This document shows positions 32,514 to 39,228 of a stretch of DNA of 39,228 bases, piece after piece. The stretch spans positions 9,056-48,283 of the forward strand of contig LFTR01000051.1 in NCBI GenBank assembly GCA_001513425.1. Direction: 5' to 3'. This DNA comes from Clostridiales bacterium DTU024 (GTDB taxonomy: Bacteria > Bacillota > Clostridia > Christensenellales > Aristaeellaceae). How positions within the stretch are numbered: the first letter of the stretch is position 1; each line of letters opens with the position of its first letter. The notes under the pieces are model-generated. The model saw only the letters and a program-made list of their open reading frames with translations, made no database searches and had not been told where the DNA came from. Made by a program: the position numbers and the translations under genes.

Positions 32514-32558
32514 CAAACGGCTTGCAAAGGGGCAAACGGAGAGGGTATAATCCAAACG
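32514..32558 (+). promoter_or_regulatory. Three CAAACG direct repeats across the cggR promoter (candidate operator)
   Basis: CAAACG occurs at 32514-32519, 32533-32538 and 32553-32558, spaced 19 and 20 bp. The first and third are part of TCCAAACG. They lie just upstream of the -35, within the spacer and just after the -10. Spacing near two helical turns suggests a protein bound on one DNA face; CggR autoregulation is the obvious candidate. Confidence 0.5.
32522..32551 (+). promoter_or_regulatory. Promoter of the cggR-pgk-tpiA-gpmI operon
   Basis: TTGCAA (32522-32527), an 18-bp spacer and a perfect TATAAT (32546-32551). The leader of about 50 nt begins with a GGGCG-TTTTTT-CGCCC hairpin (32560-32575) that could protect the 5' end. 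Confidence 0.7.
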
Positions 32559-32607
32559 AGGGCGTTTTTTCGCCCAGTGGGCTGATTTTCTGCCTAAAGG
32601 AGGAAGG

Positions 32608-33663
32608 ATGCACGATTTTTCTTGGACACTGCTGACGCGCTTGGGGCCCAAGCAGATGGAGGAGATCGGCCGCAGGGCACTGCTAATGGAGCGCATCGAT
32701 GTGCGCGAACCCATCGGAAGGCGTGCTGTGGCTTCGGAAGCAGGGTTGTCGGAAAGGGATGTGCGCGCTGCCGCGGAAGCGCTGCGCGAACAGGGCTTTA
32801 TCAAGCTCACCGCTTCCGGCATGACGCTTACCCGCGCCGGGCGCAGTGTGATGCCCGAAGTGCGTGCGCTGTGCCGCATGGTGACGGATCTGGGAGACTT
32901 GGAGCAGCAGCTGATCGACGGCCTTGGCCTAGACCGCGTGATCGTGGTGCCGGGAGACGTTGACGAGCATCCGGACACCCTCAAGGATATTGGCCGCGCC
33001 GCCGCCAACCGCTTAAAGCGGCTGCTGAGCCCGGATATGGTAATCGCCATTGCGGGCGGCGGCACCATGTATGAGGTGGCTAAGGCAATGACGCCCGGCG
33101 TCCCCAATATCATGGTGGTGCCTGCACGCGGCGGTATCGGCATTGCCGCGGCGACACAGGCGGATACGGTCGCGGGGGATCTGGCACAGCGCATGGGGGC
33201 GGATTGCCGCCTGATGCATCTGCCTGACGGTGTCACCACCATCGCCATGAACGAGCTGCTTAAGCTCCCTACGGTGCGCGAGGCGCTGGAATACATGCGC
33301 CGGGCGGACATCATCATCTTTGGCATCGGCCGCGCGGACAACATGGCCAGGCGCCGCGGGCTGGAAGCGCCGCAGATGGAAACGCTGCTTAAACTGGGCG
33401 CCGTGGGGGAATCGCTGGGCGATTTCTTCGATCTGCAAGGTCGCCTGGTTTACCGCAGCCCGTCGGTCAGCGCGGAACTGCAGACGCATCGTCCCGGCAG
33501 CCGCATGATGGCGGCGGCGGGCGGCCGCAGCAAGGCTGAGGCCATCTTGGCGGCGGTGCGGCACAATCCGCCGAACTCCCTGATAATCGACGAGGGCGCG
33601 GCGCGGGGAATTTTAAGCATTCTGCCGCAATCGGCGCGGAAAAACATCAAGTCAAAGGAATAA
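32608..33663 (+). CDS. cggR: Central glycolytic genes regulator CggR (SorC/DeoR-type)
   Basis: A 351-residue transcription regulator. Residues about 1-85 form the winged helix-turn-helix ([39 protein letters not shown]). From about 90 the SorC-type sugar-phosphate effector domain follows, with [39 protein letters not shown] and [27 protein letters not shown]. In Bacillus, CggR represses its own operon and is inactivated by fructose 1,6-bisphosphate. Synteny with pgk, tpiA and gpmI downstream makes the identity firm. It starts 10 nt after AAAGGAGG. It is unusual here that gapA does not follow directly. Confidence 0.93.
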   Translation: MHDFSWTLLTRLGPKQMEEIGRRALLMERIDVREPIGRRAVASEAGLSERDVRAAAEALREQGFIKLTASGMTLTRAGRSVMPEVRALCRMVTDLGDLEQQLIDGLGLDRVIVVPGDVDEHPDTLKDIGRAAANRLKRLLSPDMVIAIAGGGTMYEVAKAMTPGVPNIMVVPARGGIGIAAATQADTVAGDLAQRMGADCRLMHLPDGVTTIAMNELLKLPTVREALEYMRRADIIIFGIGRADNMARRRGLEAPQMETLLKLGAVGESLGDFFDLQGRLVYRSPSVSAELQTHRPGSRMMAAAGGRSKAEAILAAVRHNPPNSLIIDEGAARGILSILPQSARKNIKSKE

Positions 33664-33689
33664 TTCGCCAAAAAAAGGAGATATCAATC

Positions 33690-34874
33690 ATGAACAAGAA
33701 AACCATTCGGGATATCAATGTGGAAGGCCGGCGTGTGTTGGTGCGCGTGGATTTTAACGTACCCATGGACGGTACCTTTATCACCGATGAAAACCGCATC
33801 GTAGGGGCTTTGCCCACCATCGAGTACCTTTTGGAGCGCGGCGCCAAAGTGGTGCTGTGCAGCCATATGGGTCGCCCCAAGGGCGAAGTCAACATGAAAT
33901 ACTCTCTGGCACCGGTTGCCAAGCGTTTGGGCGAACTAATCAATAAGGAAGTCAGGATGGCGAAGGACGTGGTGGGCGAAGATGCCCGGCGCGTGGTCGG
34001 CAGCCTCAAGAACGGCGAAGTTGCGCTGTTGGAAAACCTGCGTTTCCACAAGGAAGAAGAAAAAAACGACGAAGGCTTCGCTAAGAAACTCGCGTCCTTT
34101 GGCGATATCTACGTCAACGATGCCTTTGGCACGGCGCATCGCGCGCACGCGTCTACGGAGGGCGTAACGCATTTTATGCCCGTCGCCGTTTCCGGTTTTC
34201 TGATTGAAAAGGAGCTCAAGTTCCTGGGCGACGCCGTTAATAACCCGGAGCGCCCGTTTGTGGCTATCTTGGGCGGCGCGAAGGTCAGCGACAAGATCAA
34301 TGTCATCAATAACCTGCTGGATAAGGTAGACGTCCTCATTATCGGCGGTGGCATGGCCTACACGTTCATCAAGGCGCAGGGAGGCCATATCGGGGGATCC
34401 CTTCTGGAAGCAGACAAAATGGAACTGGCACTTGAGCTTCTGGAAAAAGCAAAGGCGAAGAATGTCAAATTGCTCCTGCCCCTTGATAACCTGATCGGTG
34501 ACAGTTTCAGCAACGACGCCAACCGCAAGGTCGTCAAGGCGGGCGAGATCCCGGATGGCTGGCAGGGCATGGACATCGGACCCATCACGCAGGGCCTGTT
34601 TGTGGAAGAAATCATGAAGGCCAACACCGTGGTATGGAACGGCCCCATGGGCGTGTTTGAATTCCCGAATTTTGCCGAGGGGACCCGCGCGGTGGCGGCT
34701 GCCATGGCCGATGCCTGCGCCACCACCATTGTGGGCGGCGGCGACAGCGCGGCAGCTGTTGTACAAATGGGCTTTGGCGAAAAAGTGAGTCACGTTTCTA
34801 CCGGCGGCGGCGCGTCGCTGGAGTTCCTGGAAGGCATTGAATTGCCCGGTGTAGCAGCGCTCAACGACAAATAA
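33690..34874 (+). CDS. pgk: Phosphoglycerate kinase
   Basis: Pgk transfers phosphate from 1,3-bisphosphoglycerate to ADP, the first ATP-producing step of glycolysis. The 394-residue length is normal. Visible motifs are [13 protein letters not shown] (signature), [61 protein letters not shown] and the C-terminal [10 protein letters not shown] / [15 protein letters not shown] nucleotide-binding blocks. AAGGAG lies upstream of the ATG. It begins 26 bp after cggR and ends 11 bp before tpiA. Confidence 0.98.
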   Translation: MNKKTIRDINVEGRRVLVRVDFNVPMDGTFITDENRIVGALPTIEYLLERGAKVVLCSHMGRPKGEVNMKYSLAPVAKRLGELINKEVRMAKDVVGEDARRVVGSLKNGEVALLENLRFHKEEEKNDEGFAKKLASFGDIYVNDAFGTAHRAHASTEGVTHFMPVAVSGFLIEKELKFLGDAVNNPERPFVAILGGAKVSDKINVINNLLDKVDVLIIGGGMAYTFIKAQGGHIGGSLLEADKMELALELLEKAKAKNVKLLLPLDNLIGDSFSNDANRKVVKAGEIPDGWQGMDIGPITQGLFVEEIMKANTVVWNGPMGVFEFPNFAEGTRAVAAAMADACATTIVGGGDSAAAVVQMGFGEKVSHVSTGGGASLEFLEGIELPGVAALNDK

Positions 34875-34885
34875 CGGAGGAAAAT

Positions 34886-35638
34886 ATGCGTAAACCCATT
34901 ATTGCCGGAAACTGGAAAATGAACAAGACACCCGCGGAAGCGGCAGAACTTATAGCAGCCCTCAAACCCCTTGTGAAGGGTGCGGAGGCGCAGGTGATCG
35001 TTTGTGTCCCGGCTGTTGCCATCCCTTCCGCGGTCAAGGCGGCCAAGGGCAGCCGCATCAAGGTCGGCGCGCAGAACGTGCATTACGAAGCGTCCGGCGC
35101 GTTCACAGGCGAGATTTCTGCTCAGATGCTGGTGGAAGCAGGCGTCACCTATGCCATTGTAGGGCACAGCGAAAGGCGTCAGTACTTCGCGGAAACCGAT
35201 GCCACTGTCAATCTGCGCGCGCGCGCCGCGCTTAAAGCGGGGCTTATCCCCATTATCTGCGTGGGCGAAAAAAAGGAAGAGCGCGAGAACGGATATACCG
35301 ATATTCTGGTCACCTATCAGACGCTGATGGCGCTGCACGGCATGACGGAAGAGGAAGTAAAAAGTGTCATTATCGCTTATGAGCCCGTATGGGCTATTGG
35401 CACGGGGCTGACGGCAACCGATGAACAAGCCAATGAAACCATCGGCGTTATCAGAAAAGCCGTCGCTGAAAACTACGGTCGCCGCGCGGCCAATGCCGTG
35501 CGAATCCAGTACGGCGGCAGCATGAAGCCCAATAACGTCAAGGGTCTCATGGCGCAAAGCGAGATCGACGGCGGCCTCATCGGCGGCGCGTCGCTTTCCG
35601 CGGAGGATTTTGCCCGGATCGTCAATTTCCGGGAGTGA
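34886..35638 (+). CDS. tpiA: Triosephosphate isomerase
   Basis: TpiA interconverts dihydroxyacetone phosphate and glyceraldehyde 3-phosphate. All catalytic groups are visible: the Lys in GNWKMN, the His in IVGHSERR and the Glu in AYEPVWAIGTG, with the flexible loop following. The phosphate-binding end is IQYGGSMKPNNV and GLIGGASL. The 250-residue length is standard. GGAGG precedes the ATG by 6-7 nt. It is the third gene of the operon. Confidence 0.98.
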   Translation: MRKPIIAGNWKMNKTPAEAAELIAALKPLVKGAEAQVIVCVPAVAIPSAVKAAKGSRIKVGAQNVHYEASGAFTGEISAQMLVEAGVTYAIVGHSERRQYFAETDATVNLRARAALKAGLIPIICVGEKKEERENGYTDILVTYQTLMALHGMTEEEVKSVIIAYEPVWAIGTGLTATDEQANETIGVIRKAVAENYGRRAANAVRIQYGGSMKPNNVKGLMAQSEIDGGLIGGASLSAEDFARIVNFRE

Positions 35639-35673
35639 TGCCGCACATTCATTTAGTTGGTTAAGGAGACTTT

Positions 35674-37215
35674 ATGGCGAAACAACTGACGGCCCTTATC
35701 ATCATGGATGGTCTGGGCATTAACCCCAATCCCGTGGGAAACGCCGTCACGATGGCAGGCACACCCAATCTGGACCGTCTGAAAAACGCGTTTCCGTACA
35801 CCCAAATCGGCGCCAGCGGCATGGACGTGGGCTTGCCGGACGGGCAGATGGGCAACAGCGAGGTGGGACACCTGAACATGGGCGCGGGGCGCGTGGTGTA
35901 CCAGGAATTAACGCGGGTGACGCGGGATATCCGCACGGGCGATTTTTTTGAGAAAGAACCGCTCATCTGGGCGATGGATACGGCAAAAGCACAGGGCACG
36001 GCGCTGCACTTGATCGGTCTTCTGTCCGACGGTGGCGTCCACAGCCACAATACACATCTGTACGCCCTTTTGGAAATGGCGAAAGCACGGGGACTCAAGG
36101 ACGTGTTTGTGCACGCTCTTATGGATGGACGCGACGTGCCGCCCGACAGCGGGTTGTCCTTTATCATGGCGCTTGAAGCGAAGATGCGGGAGATCGGCAT
36201 CGGCAAGATCGCCACCGTGCAGGGGCGCTACTGGGGGATGGACCGCGACAATATCTGGGAGAGAATCCAACTGGGCTACGATGCCATGGTTATGGGCGAA
36301 GGCGTCACGGCTCAAAGCGCGGAAGAAGCCGTTCGGCAAAGCTACCTGCAGGGCGAGACCGACGAATTTATTAAGCCCACCGTGGTACAGTATGGCGGTG
36401 TCCCCACAGCGGTGGTCAGGGACAACGATAGCATCATCTTCTTCAATTTCCGCCCGGATCGTGCCAGGCAGCTGACGCGCACGTTCATCCAGAGGGACTT
36501 CACCGGGTTCCTGCGCAAACGCGGATATTTCCCCGTGCAGTACGTGACCATGACGCAGTATGATGAAACGTTCACAGGGCTGCGCGTGGTGAACCCCCCG
36601 GAAAGCCTTGAAAACACTTTGGGCGAATACCTCTCGCGCCAAGGGAAAACGCAGCTGCGCATTGCGGAAACACAAAAATACGCGCATGTCACGTTCTTTT
36701 TCAATGGCGGCGTGGAGATCAAAAACCCCGGCGAAGACAGGGCGCTGATCCCGTCGGACAGGAAAGTAGCCACGTTTGACCTGAAGCCCGAAATGTCCGC
36801 CCCGGAAGTCACGCGGGAAGCGCTTGCGCGCATCCGCAGCGGTCAATACGATCTGATGATCCTCAACTTTGCCAATTGCGATATGGTAGGCCACACGGGC
36901 ATTATTCCCGCTGCGGTGGCGGCCGTGTGTGAAGTGGACAAAGACGTGGGTGTCCTGGTAGACGAGATCCTCAAACTGGGCGGCCGTGCATTTGTGACGG
37001 CGGATCACGGCAACGCGGAAATGATGATCGATTACGCGACCGGCGGCCCTTTCACCGCGCATACCACCAACCCCGTGCCCTTTATCGCCTGCGGCGAAGA
37101 ATACAAGGGCAAGAAACTCCGCGAGGGCGGCAGACTGTGCGACATTGCCCCCACGCTGCTAAAGGCCATGGGTGTTCCCATTCCCGAGGAAATGACCGGC
37201 GAACCACTGATATAA
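35674..37215 (+). CDS. gpmI: Phosphoglycerate mutase, cofactor-independent
   Basis: GpmI interconverts 3- and 2-phosphoglycerate with a manganese-dependent phosphoserine mechanism. The sequence begins LIIMDGLGINPNPVGNAV (metal-binding Asp), and GQMGNSEVGHLNMGAGR carries the catalytic Ser. HALMDGRDVPP and QGRYWGMDRD are in the transferase domain; NFANCDMVGHTG and FVTADHGNAEMM complete the metal site. Length (513) is typical. AAGGAG precedes the ATG. Last gene of the operon; in Bacillus eno would follow, but here a terminator does. Confidence 0.98.
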   Translation: MAKQLTALIIMDGLGINPNPVGNAVTMAGTPNLDRLKNAFPYTQIGASGMDVGLPDGQMGNSEVGHLNMGAGRVVYQELTRVTRDIRTGDFFEKEPLIWAMDTAKAQGTALHLIGLLSDGGVHSHNTHLYALLEMAKARGLKDVFVHALMDGRDVPPDSGLSFIMALEAKMREIGIGKIATVQGRYWGMDRDNIWERIQLGYDAMVMGEGVTAQSAEEAVRQSYLQGETDEFIKPTVVQYGGVPTAVVRDNDSIIFFNFRPDRARQLTRTFIQRDFTGFLRKRGYFPVQYVTMTQYDETFTGLRVVNPPESLENTLGEYLSRQGKTQLRIAETQKYAHVTFFFNGGVEIKNPGEDRALIPSDRKVATFDLKPEMSAPEVTREALARIRSGQYDLMILNFANCDMVGHTGIIPAAVAAVCEVDKDVGVLVDEILKLGGRAFVTADHGNAEMMIDYATGGPFTAHTTNPVPFIACGEEYKGKKLREGGRLCDIAPTLLKAMGVPIPEEMTGEPLI

Positions 37216-37226
37216 TCCGACCCGAC

Positions 37227-37254
37227 AAAAAAGGCGGCGTGATGCCGCTTTTTT
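37227..37254. terminator. Terminator of the cggR operon, probably bidirectional
   Basis: GCGGC-GTGAT-GCCGC between A6 and T6, starting 11 bp after the gpmI stop. It may also end the convergent esterase gene. A second bulged stem, TGCCAGCCG / CGGC-T-TGGCA, lies at 37267-37290 before the esterase stop. Confidence 0.92.
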
Positions 37255-37330
37255 GTTGAACCCTTTTGCCAGCCGGGCGACGGCTTGGCAGAAGGAAGGG
37301 GATCTCCCGCGTTGAGAAGCGTCGGCAGTG

Positions 37331-38329
37331 TCATTCAGCTTTTTTGATAAGGGGTCTCCCGTTGGTTATTGTTTCGGCAATCACCGCAAATCCGCAAGAC
37401 GATGCCTGTGCCAACTTTTCACGGACAAATGTGCGGACCTCTTCCATCGCCTGCGTTGCCTCGCGGAACATGGGCGACAACAAAGGGAAACAGTGGAACA
37501 AGCCGTCCCAAATATGCAAGCGGATCTCCACGCCCGCTTCCCCGGCCCTTTTTGCGAACCTGACGGAATCGTCAAGCAGCGTTTCTGCGTCCCCTACCTG
37601 TATCATTATTGGCGGCAAACCCTTCAGATCTCCCAGGAGCGGTGAAGCGTAGGGGTGTTTTGCGTCGCCATTCCCGACATAATAGGCCAAATAGGTTTCA
37701 TTTGCGCCCTTTGGCGTACAGGGGTCTTTTCCCAGGCGGGTTTTGAGGGAGGGGCCGGAAAGCGTTGCATCGGTGCAAGGCGAAAACGCAATGCAGGCGG
37801 CGGGCAAGGGCGCCCCATCGTCCTTAAGTTTCAGCAGCGTGGACAGCGCGATGCCACCGCCGGCAGAGTCCCCTGCAAACACGATGTGTTCCGGCCGGTA
37901 TCCCAGGCCAAGCACATATTGATACACTTCAGCGCCGTCGTATGCCGCCGCTGGAGCAGGGTTCTCAGGGGCAAGGCGATAATCAAACGTCAATGCCTTT
38001 ACGCCAAGATGCTTGACGAAATTGCCGACAATACCACGGTGGGAAAGCGCGTTGCCCATGACGAATCCGCCGCCATGGAAATAGAGCACCAAGTCCTGCG
38101 CGTTACATCCTTGCGGCTCGGCCCATTCTGCGTTGACGGGCGCATTTTCCGCGGCCTTAAACGATACGCCTTCCATCGGCTTAAACATTTTTTGCGCCAT
38201 CTCGTCCGTATCTTTCCTGAGTGATTCGATCGATGTGTTTTTGTCGATCGTCTCAGGCGTGAGCCTTCCCTTCATCAAATGTCGGTTGCGCATAAACGCG
38301 CGCATCAATCGGGCTTTGAAACTGACCAT
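37331..38329 (-). CDS. Alpha/beta-hydrolase esterase of the hormone-sensitive lipase family
   Basis: A 332-residue carboxylesterase of family IV (HSL-like). The oxyanion-hole motif is YFHGGGFVMG, the nucleophile elbow is FAGDSAGGGIAL with the catalytic Ser, the acid residue lies in MIQVGDAETLLDDS, and the catalytic His is in DGLFHCFPLL. An N-terminal cap region precedes HGGG. No signal peptide, so it is cytoplasmic. The start MVSFKARL has AAGGAG at 8 nt; the longer track ORF would begin at the end of the TetR gene. It lies 53 bp downstream of the TetR regulator and is probably its main target. The substrate, presumably a short-chain ester, is unknown. Confidence 0.9.
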   Translation of the reverse strand: MVSFKARLMRAFMRNRHLMKGRLTPETIDKNTSIESLRKDTDEMAQKMFKPMEGVSFKAAENAPVNAEWAEPQGCNAQDLVLYFHGGGFVMGNALSHRGIVGNFVKHLGVKALTFDYRLAPENPAPAAAYDGAEVYQYVLGLGYRPEHIVFAGDSAGGGIALSTLLKLKDDGAPLPAACIAFSPCTDATLSGPSLKTRLGKDPCTPKGANETYLAYYVGNGDAKHPYASPLLGDLKGLPPIMIQVGDAETLLDDSVRFAKRAGEAGVEIRLHIWDGLFHCFPLLSPMFREATQAMEEVRTFVREKLAQASSCGFAVIAETITNGRPLIKKAE

Positions 38330-38382
38330 TGTTTTCGCTCCTTCGTTTCTTCTTCTATTTGTCCGTAACCGGCCGCCAATCA

Positions 38383-39006
38383 CTATTCCGTTCGTTTAAG
38401 AAACATCGCCTCAAGCAAGCGATAGTCAGGCATGGGACCCGCGTAGGCGTGAGAGATGCGATAGATCGCCAGGCCATTGACGGCGGACCAGAACAGCAGT
38501 GCGAGCGCATCAGGATCTCCCCCTGTCACACTCCCCTCATTTTGCCCCTGGCGCATGATATCCGCTACGATTTGGTAGGGGACGTTTCTCTTTTCGTCGA
38601 TCAGTGTTTTCTCTTTTCCTAAAGGAACCTTGTCTCCCATTTGCGCGATCAGGCAACAGGTTTGATTGAAGCGCTCGCTTGATTCAATAGTGCTTAGCAG
38701 TTCGCGCAGTGCAACACTGATCTTCTCCTGTCCGGACATGTTTGCTTCCTTTAGAGCGATGCTTGCTTCAACCGTTTTATCCAGCGCGTCGCTGATGAGA
38801 TCGACATAGATAGACTCCTTGGACGCATAGTAGTGGTACAGGAGTCCTTGTGACATGCCTACGCCTTTCGCGATATCCTCGATACGTGTCGCGGCAAGGC
38901 CTTTGGAAGCGAATTGACACAAGGCTTCGCCGCGGATCTGCTCTATTCTTGCTTCACGCGCTTGTTCGTTTTGCTGCGGATTTCTCGCCATTTGATGTCC
39001 CGCCAT
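38383..39006 (-). CDS. TetR/AcrR-family transcriptional regulator
   Basis: A 207-residue regulator with an N-terminal helix-turn-helix at about residues 20-65: RIEQIRGEALCQFASKGLAATRIEDIAKGVGMSQGLLYHYYASKESIYVDLI, the standard TetR_N pattern. The C-terminal ligand domain (70-207) is divergent, as usual. The start could be either ATG at 39006 or ATG at 38991; neither has a strong ribosome binding site. The promoter immediately upstream has a 16-bp inverted repeat overlapping its start site, suggesting autoregulation together with the downstream esterase. Confidence 0.9.
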   Translation of the reverse strand: MAGHQMARNPQQNEQAREARIEQIRGEALCQFASKGLAATRIEDIAKGVGMSQGLLYHYYASKESIYVDLISDALDKTVEASIALKEANMSGQEKISVALRELLSTIESSERFNQTCCLIAQMGDKVPLGKEKTLIDEKRNVPYQIVADIMRQGQNEGSVTGGDPDALALLFWSAVNGLAIYRISHAYAGPMPDYRLLEAMFLKRTE

Positions 39007-39016
39007 TCTTCATTGA

Positions 39017-39032
39017 TTGAATATCCATTCAA
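39017..39032. promoter_or_regulatory. Inverted repeat at the TetR promoter start site (candidate operator)
   Basis: TTGAAT-ATCC-ATTCAA is a perfect 6+6 inverted repeat. It overlaps the predicted transcription start of the TetR-esterase operon, the typical position for TetR autorepression. Confidence 0.6.
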
Positions 39033-39036
39033 CAGC

Positions 39037-39065
39037 ATTATACATCGGAGGATAGTCCCGGTCAA
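39037..39065 (-). promoter_or_regulatory. Strong promoter of the TetR-esterase operon
   Basis: On the minus strand TTGACC (39060-39065), a 17-bp spacer and a perfect TATAAT (39037-39042). Confidence 0.8.
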
Positions 39066-39157
39066 CACCGAATTTTCACGCCGAACACGTCTTTCTTGTC
39101 GCCAAATAGGGCACGCTATGCGAAGAAAGGCTGCTAGTAGATCGTTCTTCAATTAGC

Positions 39158-39186
39158 TTTACATTTAATTCTTTACGCTATACAAT
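39158..39186 (+). promoter_or_regulatory. Promoter of the gene at the right window edge
   Basis: TTTACA (39158-39163), a 17-bp spacer and TACAAT (39181-39186). TATACA at 39179 is an alternative -10 with a 15-bp spacer. Confidence 0.6.
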
Positions 39187-39217
39187 GGATACATACTTGA
39201 TTGGAGGATGTATCCAT
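39185..39217. promoter_or_regulatory. 10-bp perfect inverted repeat over promoter and start codon
   Basis: ATGGATACAT and ATGTATCCAT form perfect 10-bp arms around a 13-nt loop that contains the GGAGG ribosome binding site. The right arm includes the first two bases of the start codon. It is either an operator or an RNA hairpin controlling initiation. Confidence 0.65.
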
Positions 39218-39228
39218 GAGAAGAAGAG
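39216..39228 (+). CDS. Start of an unidentified gene (runs off window)
   Basis: ATGAGAAGAAGAG begins 8 nt after GGAGG, behind a recognisable promoter. Only four complete codons (MRRR) are visible, so no function can be given. The arrangement, divergent from the TetR gene with its own inverted repeat, suggests a regulated gene. Confidence 0.5.

Noticed and set aside
1-39228. Prophage, CRISPR array, insertion sequence or defence island
   Set aside because: No integrase, transposase, regularly spaced repeats or defence-type proteins were seen; the genes are mostly metabolic.

Overview
This window reads as a chromosomal segment of a moderately GC-rich, probably anaerobic Gram-positive bacterium, most likely of the class Clostridia. 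Clues are the CggR-headed glycolytic operon, class III fructose-1,6-bisphosphatase, LL-diaminopimelate aminotransferase (DapL), strong AGGAGG ribosome binding sites and sigma-A-like promoters. A Christensenellales-like lineage is only a guess. No rRNA, tRNA, CRISPR array, insertion sequence or prophage was recognised. Gene density is high, and nearly all genes are intact.

Layout, left to right. (1) 1-3130, minus: an EamA/DMT exporter cut by the window edge, then an MFS permease followed by a D-2-hydroxyacid dehydrogenase. (2) 3294-8507, minus: one promoter, four genes (argS-dapF-dapL-purA) and a strong terminator, coupling tRNA charging, meso-diaminopimelate/lysine supply and AMP synthesis. 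(3) 8557-15072, minus: an accessory or stress block with a YqjM/NamA-like ene-reductase, a GT-A-type glycosyltransferase of unknown product, a possible GntR remnant, a baeRF3-like protein, an exported ComEC-type metallo-beta-lactamase-fold protein with a lamin-tail domain, a GlsB/YeaQ membrane protein and a peroxiredoxin. (4) 15277-23613, plus: a cyclic beta-1,2-glucan synthase divided into two genes exactly at the linker before its GH94 phosphorylase module. (5) 23744-31699: a GNAT/FMN-reductase fusion, class III FBPase divergent from a dihydrolipoamide-dehydrogenase-like flavoprotein, citrate lyase subunits citDEF without accessory genes, and a divergent PflX-type radical SAM protein. (6) 31766-37254: a HAAS-domain membrane protein and the glycolytic operon cggR-pgk-tpiA-gpmI, which lacks gapA and eno. 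(7) 37331-39228: a TetR-esterase operon with a clear promoter/operator, and the first codons of a plus-strand gene whose start lies in a 10-bp inverted repeat.

The central-carbon genes form a coherent theme: CggR-controlled lower glycolysis, FBPase for gluconeogenesis and citrate lyase for citrate cleavage, each with its own regulatory architecture. The most unusual items are the split glucan synthase, the acetyltransferase-flavoreductase fusion, the metallo-beta-lactamase/lamin-tail protein, and several well-formed but unassigned operators: the 20-bp palindrome filling the fbp promoter spacer, CAAACG repeats at the cggR promoter, a palindromic -35 shared by two divergent promoters, and the terminal inverted repeat. 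All functions are inferred from reading the sequence and from family knowledge; no database search was run.
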